A DNA stretch of 14,223 nucleotides from Candidatus Berkelbacteria bacterium CG_4_9_14_3_um_filter_39_23 (GTDB taxonomy: Bacteria > Patescibacteriota > UBA1384 > GWA2-35-9 > CG2-30-39-44), in contig PFTZ01000003.1 in the NCBI GenBank assembly GCA_002789815.1, forward strand, positions 1 through 14,223, given 5' to 3'. Within the stretch, counting starts at the first letter, position 1, and every line of letters begins with the position of its first letter. A model generated the notes under the pieces. That model had not been told where the DNA came from. It did not search any database and worked only from the letters and a program-made list of their open reading frames with translations. Shown one piece after another: positions 6,562 to 12,416 of the stretch. A program made the translations under genes and the position numbers.

Positions 6562-8150
6562 CCCCAAAAGACAAACAAGTGGTGTTAATGATTTTGGGTG
6601 GTTGGGGAATTACACCAGCTTGGTCTGGAAATATCTTAAATTACTTAAATACCCCTCATTTTCACAATCTTTGGAAAACTTTCTTTCATATTAATATTGA
6701 GCCATTTCCGGGTAAATACTCTTTTTGCGCGCGCCAAGGATCTGAAATATCTTTTGCCAACATCGGCACTGGTAGAATAAATCCAGATGAGGGCGACCAA
6801 ATCAACGAGGCGATTAAGTCAGGCGTTTTCCTACGTCATACTGGCATCCAAAATGCTTTTCGGTCAACGCAGGGCGCGCTTCACATTGTTAGTTTGGTTG
6901 ACACTCGGGGCAAGCACAGTCGGCTAGAACATTTAGCTGGACTTTTAATTGTAGCTCGCGGATTTAATGTGCCAAAAATTTTTTTTCATCTTGGACTGAT
7001 GAGCGGAGACGATCCAAACGATAGGGCTTATTATGAATTACAAAAAATTATCCGTATGATAGAGCCATTTCCAAATGTTGAAATAGCATCGCTTTTTGGC
7101 TCAAATTTTGTTTTAGAAAACGACAACAAAATTAAATCAATCAAAATTCTGTTTAATTTGTTGACTCGCGGACACGGATTATATTTCAATCAAAATTTTT
7201 CTGAAATATTTGATAGATATTACCAAAAAGGAGGGATTGACAATACATTTCCGCCGAGCGCGTTAAATATTGATTCAAAGATTATTGGACGGGTTAATGC
7301 TGGCGATACGATTATTATTGCAAATCTTAAAATTGACAGCATTAGACCATTTGTTAAAATTTTTGATAGCCCAAACATTGTAGGCACCCCGTTTGACAAA
7401 AAAAAGTTATCTAACTTAAAAATTTACACTTTTTTCAACCACGGAATGGGGAGTAAATCAATCTCTATTTTTAATCGAAAAACTATTCCCAATCCTTTGT
7501 CAAAAGTATTGTCAGACAATAAATTAACGCAATTAAAAATAGCGCATATAGATAAAAAATTTCAAATTGGATATTATTTTAACGGAGGAAATTTTGAAAA
7601 ATACGACAACGAGAATCGTAAAGTATTTCCAATTTCACGGCTTGATCAAAATTGGCTACTGGGCGCTGATGAAATTTATTGGGATTTTAGAAAAGCGTTT
7701 TTAAGGCGATCGCATAATTTTTATCTAGTCAGTTTTTCAAACGCTGATTTACTTGGACATTTTGGCGATATGGACATTGCGTCCAAAGCGATTAAAAAGT
7801 TTGATAATATCATTGGTGAAATTGCCAATATCACTTTGGAACGGGGAGCTGATTTAATTATCACCGCAGACCATGGCAACGCAGAGGAAATTATCGAAAA
7901 ACAAACTGGCGAACACAAGCGATATCACACCACTAATCCAGTACCGTTTATTTTTGTAAGCTCAAAAAATCTGCGACCACGAGCGGAATCTTTATCATTG
8001 GAAGGTGATATTCCGCCCCTCTACAACAGCTATACTCACGCCAGCATTGCTCCGACAATTTTAGATTTATTTGGCTTAATTAAACCTTCGCAAATGTCTG
8101 ATGAAGGTTTAATTACCAATGAGTTGCCAATAAAAAACGGGGTCAATTAG
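6558..8150 (+). CDS. GpmI-family paralogue, copy 3, with degenerate active site (possible pseudoenzyme)
   Basis: The 530 residues align over their whole length with copies 1 and 2, so this is an intact open frame, not a fragment. Retained: Ser62 (in GSEIS), His120, Asp151, Lys333, Asp397 and His401 (NADLLGH), Asp438-His439 (TADHGN) and His457. Lost relative to the family: Asp12 becomes Gly14 (LGGWG for LDGWG), a ligand of one manganese; Arg153 becomes Gly150; Arg185 becomes Ser182; Arg191 becomes Asn188; Arg261 becomes Lys258; Arg264 becomes Ser261. The substrate-binding arginine set is thus gone while one metal site survives. Features such as FHNLW (FTNLW in copy 2) suggest it arose from copy 2. 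Its ATG overlaps the stop of copy 2, so the two are probably made together. It could be a regulatory partner of copy 2, a hydrolase with a new substrate, or a decaying duplicate. Confidence 0.85.
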   Translation: MTPKDKQVVLMILGGWGITPAWSGNILNYLNTPHFHNLWKTFFHINIEPFPGKYSFCARQGSEISFANIGTGRINPDEGDQINEAIKSGVFLRHTGIQNAFRSTQGALHIVSLVDTRGKHSRLEHLAGLLIVARGFNVPKIFFHLGLMSGDDPNDRAYYELQKIIRMIEPFPNVEIASLFGSNFVLENDNKIKSIKILFNLLTRGHGLYFNQNFSEIFDRYYQKGGIDNTFPPSALNIDSKIIGRVNAGDTIIIANLKIDSIRPFVKIFDSPNIVGTPFDKKKLSNLKIYTFFNHGMGSKSISIFNRKTIPNPLSKVLSDNKLTQLKIAHIDKKFQIGYYFNGGNFEKYDNENRKVFPISRLDQNWLLGADEIYWDFRKAFLRRSHNFYLVSFSNADLLGHFGDMDIASKAIKKFDNIIGEIANITLERGADLIITADHGNAEEIIEKQTGEHKRYHTTNPVPFIFVSSKNLRPRAESLSLEGDIPPLYNSYTHASIAPTILDLFGLIKPSQMSDEGLITNELPIKNGVN

Positions 8151-8228
8151 CTGGACTTTTTCCGGGTAATAAGGTAAGATGTGATAATATAAGACATTGT
8201 TTGTTGTTTTATTTCAAGACGGCGAATA

Positions 8229-8248
8229 CCTTGTGGTTTGCCACAAGG
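8229..8248 (+). repeat. Hairpin with tttg loop
   Basis: ccttgtgg (8229-8236) pairs with ccacaagg (8241-8248) around loop tttg, 78 bases after the third mutase gene. It has no T-tract. It shares the layout gaatacc, G-rich arm, tttgcc with the hairpin 45 bases downstream, so the two look like copies of one repeat. Confidence 0.7.
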
Positions 8249-8273
8249 GTGAAGCCATTTCAAATAGCAAAAT

Positions 8274-8309
8274 AAAGAATACCGCGGGGTTTGCCCCGTC
8301 GGATTCTTT
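8274..8309 (+). terminator. Terminator-like hairpin after the mutase cluster
   Basis: Nested pairing: aaagaat (8274-8280) with attcttt (8303-8309), ccg (8282-8284) with cgg (8300-8302), cgggg (8285-8289) with ccccg (8294-8298), loop tttg. The run gttgttttcgctttt follows. This is the best candidate for the end of the mutase transcript, 124 bases after the last stop codon. Confidence 0.6.
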
Positions 8310-8383
8310 GTTGTTTTCGCTTTTAAAGCAAGTTTTTGATGGTTTCTAAAATCTAGATTCCAGAATCCGTATTCTTTTTTTAT

Positions 8384-8456
8384 GGGCTCGTAGCTCAGTT
8401 GGTAGAGCGCTACATTCGCATTGTAGAGGTCGGGAGTTCGAATCTCCCCGAGTCCA
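8384..8456 (+). tRNA. tRNA-Ala(CGC)
   Basis: A complete cloverleaf of 73 bases. The acceptor stem GGGCTCG/CGAGTCC includes the alanine G3-U70 wobble. The anticodon stem CTACA/TGTAG encloses loop TTCGCAT, giving anticodon CGC. The T loop is TTCGAAT. CCA is not encoded; the discriminator A is followed by AAAT. The gene is preceded by a 5-bp hairpin with a T run (8362-8381). I find no clear promoter directly upstream. Confidence 0.96.
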
Positions 8457-8475
8457 AAATTAAATTTATCATTTA

Positions 8476-8680
8476 CACGACTGACGCAATAATCTCGTAA
8501 GTAATCATTCCAATTGAACCATCAGCCGATGGCAGTAGAGAAATCTCTTTCCCTCTGATCTCGCCGCTTTACTATTGCTTCGGGCGGAAATCTATAACAA
8601 TGTTTGGATTCCCGCTTGCGCGGGAATGACAAAAAGTGGCAGGAATGACAGAGAGCGGAAATTTTGCGTAAATCTTGTAA
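8476..8680. repeat. Small repeat element with imperfect terminal inverted repeats (MITE-like)
   Basis: The left end, cacgactgacgcaat (8476-8490), and the right end, attttgcgtaaatcttgtaa (8661-8680), match as inverted copies at most positions. Between them is a REP-like hairpin: attcccgc (8608-8615), loop ttgc, gcgggaat (8620-8627), followed by gacaaa, then a second ggaatgaca at 8642-8650. The left end resembles cacgacttacgcaa, found twice near tRNA-Val. No open frame of note lies inside. It begins 20 bases after tRNA-Ala(CGC) and ends 22 bases before the helicase ATG. Its status as a mobile element is an inference. Confidence 0.5.
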
Positions 8681-8702
8681 TTAAATAAAACAACAAACAA
8701 TT

Positions 8703-10403
8703 ATGACCCAAGGCGAAGCTTTAAAAATTTTAAAAACTGGGGCGAATGTTTTTTTAACGGGCGCGCCAGGAAGTGGAAAAACATATACAATCAATCAATA
8801 TGTTGCTTATTTGCGATCGCATAAAATCAAGCCAGCCATCACTGCGTCAACCGGCGTTGCGTCCACGCACATTGGCGGAATAACTATTCACTCATGGTGC
8901 GGAATCGGAATTAAAAATCAACTAAATAAATACGATTTAAACAAAATCGCCACAACTAGCTATACTAAAAAACGAGTTAGCGAAGCAAAGGTTTTGATCA
9001 TTGACGAGGTTTCAATGCTCCCGCCTGCAACACTGCAAATGGTGGATATAGTTTGCAAAAAAATAAAGGGGAACCAACTACCTTTTGGTGGAATTCAAAT
9101 CGTTTTAGTAGGCGATTTTTTTCAGCTTCCGCCAATTATCAAATTTTCACAAAACAATTATTCCCAGGAAATTCTTTTTGAGGAGACACCCAACCGTTTT
9201 GCTTTTGACTCTCCAACTTGGCGACAAGCAGAGTTATCCACTTGCTATATTACCGAGCAATATCGCCAAGATGATAATGCTTTACTTTTAATATTGTCAA
9301 AAATTAGAGGTAATAATTTTGATAAAGAATCATTGGCTCAAATTAAAATGCGAAAAATCAATCCGCTTTATGTTCCTGCTGGCGCGCCAAAATTATATTC
9401 TCATAATGTAAATGTTGATTTTGTAAATAATCAAATGCTGGAAAAAATTGAAGCAAAACCCAAGTTATTTCGTATGCAAACGCGCGGGCATCGCGCGCTG
9501 GTGATGGCAATGAAAAAAGGATGTCTTTCACCAGAAAATTTATATTTAAAAATTGGCGCTTGCGTGATGTTCACAAAAAATGATCAAAAAAACGGCTTTA
9601 TCAATGGCACACTCGGCACTGTGGTTGGCTATGATATAGAGACAAATTTACCAATAGTGCAAATTAAAAACGGAAAAAAAATTATTGTGTCATCGGCTGA
9701 ATGGACAGTTGAAGAAAACGGAAAAATTAAAGGGAGTATTACGCAAATTCCCCTCAGATTAGCTTGGGCGATAACAGTGCACAAAAGTCAAGGTGTTAGT
9801 TTGGACGAAGCAGTAATAGATCTATCAAAAGTATTTGAATTTGGTCAGGGATATGTGGCGCTGTCGCGCGTTCGCCGACTTTCGGGCGTACACCTTCTAG
9901 GCTGGAATAGTAAGGCTTTTCAAGTAAGCAATGATGCGCTAAAAAAAGATCGAGAATTTCAAGCTCAATCAATTGAAACTGAAAAAATGCTCTCTCGTTT
10001 TTCGGAGGATGAATTAGTCAAAACTGCCAATGACTTTATTTTATCTTGTGATGGTAAGCTAGACACTAGCAAAGTTGCTCACGAAATAAACGAAAACAAA
10101 ACCGATACCTACCGCGAAACATTGAAATTCTGGAACCAAGGTATGGGCATCGGGCAAATTGCCAAAATGCGCAATCTAACCCAAGGCACAATTTTATGTC
10201 ATATTGAAAATCTAATTAACACAAAAAAAATCGAAAAAGATGTTCTAGCGCGAATTGTGCCGTTAAATATATTTCACGCTATACCCCAAATCCATAGCGT
10301 ATTCAAAAAATTAGATACAAAAAAATTATCGCCAGTGTTTGAATTTTTCAATGGAAAATACTCGTACGACGAACTTAGAATTGCAAAACTGATGCTAAAA
10401 TAG
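8703..10403 (+). CDS. PIF1/RecD-like SF1B DNA helicase with C-terminal HTH domain
   Basis: An ATP-dependent DNA helicase, probably 5' to 3', in DNA repair or replication-fork processing. The 566 residues show Walker A GAPGSGKT (20-27), GVASTHIGGITIHSW (51-65), Walker B LIIDEVSM (98-105), GDFFQLPP (137-144), the QYRQ arginine motif (186-189), ITVHKSQG (357-364) and YVALSRVR (384-391), the PIF1-like helicase core. A linker rich in charged residues (about 405-450) leads to a C-terminal unit (about 455-515) with TYRETLKFWNQGMGIGQIA and TQGTILCHIENL, resembling the HTH domain at the RecQ C-terminus (HTH_40). No Shine-Dalgarno precedes the ATG. The DUF167 gene follows 22 bases later on the same strand. 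Family assignment is firm; the cellular role is inferred. Confidence 0.92.
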   Translation: MTQGEALKILKTGANVFLTGAPGSGKTYTINQYVAYLRSHKIKPAITASTGVASTHIGGITIHSWCGIGIKNQLNKYDLNKIATTSYTKKRVSEAKVLIIDEVSMLPPATLQMVDIVCKKIKGNQLPFGGIQIVLVGDFFQLPPIIKFSQNNYSQEILFEETPNRFAFDSPTWRQAELSTCYITEQYRQDDNALLLILSKIRGNNFDKESLAQIKMRKINPLYVPAGAPKLYSHNVNVDFVNNQMLEKIEAKPKLFRMQTRGHRALVMAMKKGCLSPENLYLKIGACVMFTKNDQKNGFINGTLGTVVGYDIETNLPIVQIKNGKKIIVSSAEWTVEENGKIKGSITQIPLRLAWAITVHKSQGVSLDEAVIDLSKVFEFGQGYVALSRVRRLSGVHLLGWNSKAFQVSNDALKKDREFQAQSIETEKMLSRFSEDELVKTANDFILSCDGKLDTSKVAHEINENKTDTYRETLKFWNQGMGIGQIAKMRNLTQGTILCHIENLINTKKIEKDVLARIVPLNIFHAIPQIHSVFKKLDTKKLSPVFEFFNGKYSYDELRIAKLMLK

Positions 10404-10425
10404 AGCAATAATAAATTTAAATCAA

Positions 10426-10641
10426 ATGAAAATTTTTGTCCACGCCAAACCAAAAGCAAAAGCAAATTCCATCGAGCAACTCAGCCCGACCGAGTTTAAA
10501 ATTTCTGTCACCTCGCCACCAACCAAAGGATTGGCAAACAAGGCTATTTCCAAAATAATTGCCGAATACTTTAACGTCGCGCCGTTGTCTGTTCATCTAA
10601 TTGTCGGCGCTTCGTCAAAACATAAAATTTTTGAGTTCTAA
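10426..10641 (+). CDS. DUF167 (YggU-like) protein
   Basis: 71 residues beginning MKIFVHAKPKAKANSIEQ and containing APPxxGxANKA-type sequence (SPPTKGLANKAISKII, 30-45), followed by VHLIVGASSKHKIFEF. This is the compact DUF167/YggU domain, whose molecular function is not established. The length is typical of short members. It sits 22 bases after the helicase stop and probably shares its transcript. No Shine-Dalgarno is seen before the ATG. Confidence 0.85.
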   Translation: MKIFVHAKPKAKANSIEQLSPTEFKISVTSPPTKGLANKAISKIIAEYFNVAPLSVHLIVGASSKHKIFEF

Positions 10642-10726
10642 ATTATATTTTTTTGAAATTTTTAAAACCAATATTCTGTTTTCTAACTAACCAAACGATA
10701 ACACAAGATATTTAATCTTTAACCCC

Positions 10727-10757
10727 TTGACTCCCGGCGATAGAGTCTCACTATACC
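10727..10757 (+). promoter_or_regulatory. Possible promoter overlapping a CIRCE-like inverted repeat
   Basis: TTGACT (10727-10732) and TATACC (10752-10757) are separated by 19 bases, slightly long for a sigma-70 promoter. The predicted start, near 10764, falls within the first palindrome. gactc (10729-10733) and gagtc (10743-10747) form an inverted repeat with a 9-base gap, the spacing of the HrcA operator CIRCE, but the half-sites match only partly. The rest of 10642-10887 is AT-rich without a gene. Confidence 0.3.
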
Positions 10758-10761
10758 CCTA

Positions 10762-10773
10762 ATTCGCGCGAAT
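10762..10773. promoter_or_regulatory. Palindromic operator-like site, copy 1
   Basis: Perfect 12-bp palindrome attcgcgcgaat, preceded by cta and followed four bases later by gaataa, the same layout as the other two copies. It lies at the predicted start of the upstream promoter and 115 bases before the ArsR-type gene. Binding by that regulator is inferred from position and symmetry. Confidence 0.6.
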
Positions 10774-10838
10774 GTTAGAATAAACAAATCGTAATTTTAC
10801 ATTATTTCACATCACAATTTTTTACACTTAATTGTCTA

Positions 10839-10850
10839 ATTCGCGCGAAT
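10839..10850. promoter_or_regulatory. Palindromic operator-like site, copy 2
   Basis: The same perfect palindrome attcgcgcgaat, directly upstream of the extended -10 of the ArsR-type gene, where a bound repressor would block polymerase. It is part of a 33-base stretch (10831-10863) repeated at 11142-11174 with three differences. Confidence 0.65.
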
Positions 10851-10872
10851 GGTGGAATAATAAATGCAATTC

Positions 10873-10881
10873 TGATATAAT
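10873..10881 (+). promoter_or_regulatory. Extended -10 promoter of ArsR-type gene
   Basis: TGATATAAT is a consensus extended -10. The ATG at 10888 begins 6 bases after it, the usual distance to a transcription start, and no Shine-Dalgarno lies between. The mRNA is therefore probably leaderless. The palindrome at 10839-10850 lies immediately upstream. Confidence 0.6.
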
Positions 10882-10887
10882 TTTATT

Positions 10888-11163
10888 ATGAAAAATTTAG
10901 AACGGACAATCAAGGCTTTGGCTAATTTAAGGAGGCTAAAAATTGTTAAATTTTTAGCCAAAAACGGCAATGTATCAGTAAGCGAAATTGCCAGTGAAAT
11001 TAGATTGTCTTTTAAAGCGACTTCAAAGCATTTGAGCATATTAACGTCAGCTGGCATTTTAGATAAAGAACAAAAAAGCACAAATGTAATTTACTTTTTA
11101 CACAAACAACCACCGCAGGTCGCCAGAAAAATTATTGTTCTATTGTCTAATTCGCGCGAATAG
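10888..11163 (+). CDS. ArsR-type winged-helix transcriptional regulator
   Basis: 91 residues with the ArsR/SmtB fold: an N-terminal helix IKALANLRRLKIVKFLAKNG (8-27), helix-turn-helix VSVSEIASEIRLSFKATSKHL (29-49), and a wing ILDKEQKSTNVIYFLHK (57-73). It should bind DNA as a dimer in the cytoplasm. The classical metal-sensing Cys motif is absent, and there are no cysteines at all, so a metal signal through thiolates is unlikely; the signal is unknown. Palindromes lie upstream at 10762 and 10839 and at its own 3' end (11150-11161), where the third copy encodes the final residues NSRE and the first base of the TAG stop. This arrangement suggests autoregulation. Transcription is probably leaderless from the adjacent extended -10. 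No clear partner gene follows on this strand. Confidence 0.88.
   Translation: MKNLERTIKALANLRRLKIVKFLAKNGNVSVSEIASEIRLSFKATSKHLSILTSAGILDKEQKSTNVIYFLHKQPPQVARKIIVLLSNSRE
11150..11161. promoter_or_regulatory. Palindromic operator-like site, copy 3, inside the regulator's 3' end
   Basis: The third perfect attcgcgcgaat. It overlaps the last codons and the stop of the ArsR-type gene. The flanks attgtcta upstream and gaataataa downstream match those of copy 2. No promoter is obvious next to it, so it may be a secondary binding site or one end of a flanking direct repeat. Confidence 0.6.
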
Positions 11164-11286
11164 GCGAATAATAATTCGTTCGTTTATTCGTTTGATGAAT
11201 TTATCGTCTCTATCGTCTCTATGCCAAACAAATACTGCAAAGACAAAAAACTATTTCGGAGCCATTCATAAAACATTTTATATAAA

Positions 11287-11814
11287 TCACTCCCGACAAC
11301 AGTCAAGAACTTTTTGGATTACACTACCAAGTTTGCGCCAAATAGGGAATTTATTTTTGTCGTTTTTGTCAAGCGCAGTTTGATCTATTTTTTTAACCTC
11401 GCCAAGAGGCACTACTTTTAGATTTAATCCCCAAAATAAATTATAAAGCTCGTAAGCGCGATTAAAAATTTTCTCTGCTTCATTTGCTTTTTTGTTATGC
11501 AATTCTTTAGTACCAACCTCTATAAGGCGCATTGACGAGGCAAGCAAGTGTTTAGAAATACACCACACCTCGCCTTCTGGTTCGTTAACTAATTTTTTCA
11601 GCATCTCCTTGCGAATCTCCCGTACTTTATCTAGCCAATTATAATACCCGTGTTTGCCAGTTTTTTGCGCGGTAAAATAAAAATGTTCTTCCAGCGAAAT
11701 TAAACTCATAATCGCGATTGACAAGTCCTCACCCGATGAAAGGTCAATTTTTTTCTGACCTTCAAATTGTTTAATCTTTGCGACTAATTCTGATGCGTTG
11801 TTTATTTTTGACAT
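11287..11814 (-). CDS. Small helical protein of unknown function
   Basis: 175 residues; I do not recognise a named family. It is predicted mostly helical and soluble, without a signal peptide or membrane segment. Long amphipathic helices run from about 30 to 75 (LSIAIMSLISLEEHFYFTAQKT, then WLDKVREIRKEMLKKLV) and from 82 to 130 (EVWCISKHLLASSMRLIEVG, then AEKIFNRAYELYNLFWGLN), resembling TPR- or HEPN-like bundles only in general shape. It ends in a basic tail with DCCRE. It starts 4 bases after the stop of the membrane protein upstream on the same strand, so the two are almost certainly co-transcribed and may act together. It converges on the ArsR-type gene across a 123-base gap, in which I see only a 9-base tandem duplication (11202-11219). 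Confidence 0.8.
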   Translation of the reverse strand: MSKINNASELVAKIKQFEGQKKIDLSSGEDLSIAIMSLISLEEHFYFTAQKTGKHGYYNWLDKVREIRKEMLKKLVNEPEGEVWCISKHLLASSMRLIEVGTKELHNKKANEAEKIFNRAYELYNLFWGLNLKVVPLGEVKKIDQTALDKNDKNKFPIWRKLGSVIQKVLDCCRE

Positions 11815-11818
11815 AAAA

Positions 11819-12337
11819 TTATTTAGTTATCAAATAAAATATCACGCTGAGTATGATTAGCCCTCCGACGATCATTGCAATTTTTTCATAAGGAAAATGC
11901 GGTTTGTTGTTGTTTTTCTTTTTCATTGTCAAATATAAAGTAGCTGTCCAGAAAAAGACCAATGCGCCGATGCTTGCGCCTAAGATCAATTTATCGATGC
12001 CCCAAAGCATATTACTTGGAATAAAAAGAAAATGTTGAGTTAGCAAAATATAATAAATCGTTAATAAATAAATAGCCGGCACCCAAATTATTTTACCAGG
12101 AATTTTAGCTTTCTTTTTTTTAAGCCAACCAATTGTCCACCAACTGACAGAGACAACAAACGCGCCTACCCAGAGTCCAGTGATTGTGTCATCAACTCCC
12201 AGCCAGCGCGATAATTCAATTCCCGCTCCAACTGCCACTGTGCAGACTGGGCATATCGCCAGTGTCTTGGCGCTGGTAAGAATATTTGTGGCTAAAACCA
12301 TTAGTATTGCAACCGAAAAATTAACTAATTTTTTCAT
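11819..12337 (-). CDS. Multi-pass membrane protein with CPVC motif
   Basis: 172 residues; function unknown. The N-terminus (MKKLVNFSVAILMVLATNIL) is a signal peptide or first membrane helix. It is followed directly by ICPVCTVAVGAG, a Cys-x-x-Cys pair (Cys29, Cys32) on the presumed outer face, then SRWLGVDDTITGLWVGA. Four further hydrophobic segments fall near 53-72, 84-105, 112-136 and 152-171, divided by basic loops such as KKKKAK and MKKKNNN. The CxxC could form a disulfide or bind a metal. It is the first gene of a two-gene minus-strand unit, diverging from the YrdC-domain gene across 79 AT-rich bases. The start is set by the only sensible ATG; no Shine-Dalgarno is visible. Confidence 0.82.
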   Translation of the reverse strand: MKKLVNFSVAILMVLATNILTSAKTLAICPVCTVAVGAGIELSRWLGVDDTITGLWVGAFVVSVSWWTIGWLKKKKAKIPGKIIWVPAIYLLTIYYILLTQHFLFIPSNMLWGIDKLILGASIGALVFFWTATLYLTMKKKNNNKPHFPYEKIAMIVGGLIILSVIFYLITK

Positions 12338-12399
12338 ATAATTATTTTAACATAAAATAAAATAAAATAAATACAAAAAATTATACAAATTACGAAAAG

Positions 12400-12408
12400 T
12401 GTTATAAA
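12400..12408 (+). promoter_or_regulatory. Extended -10 promoter of YrdC-domain gene
   Basis: TGTTATAAA (TG 12400-12401, TATAAA 12403-12408) lies 8 bases upstream of the ATG at 12417, with no Shine-Dalgarno between. As with the ArsR-type gene, this points to a leaderless or nearly leaderless transcript. Confidence 0.45.
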
Positions 12409-12416
12409 ATATATTT

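Noticed and set aside
11202..11219. Tandem tatcgtctc duplication, considered as a repeat array
   Set aside because: Only two 9-base units occur; this is too little for a microsatellite or CRISPR-like structure. No CRISPR array was seen anywhere.
11135..11383. 82-codon frame across the end of the ArsR-type gene
   Set aside because: It overlaps the end of the ArsR-type gene and the antisense of the 11287-11814 gene; composition looks random and no start signal is seen.
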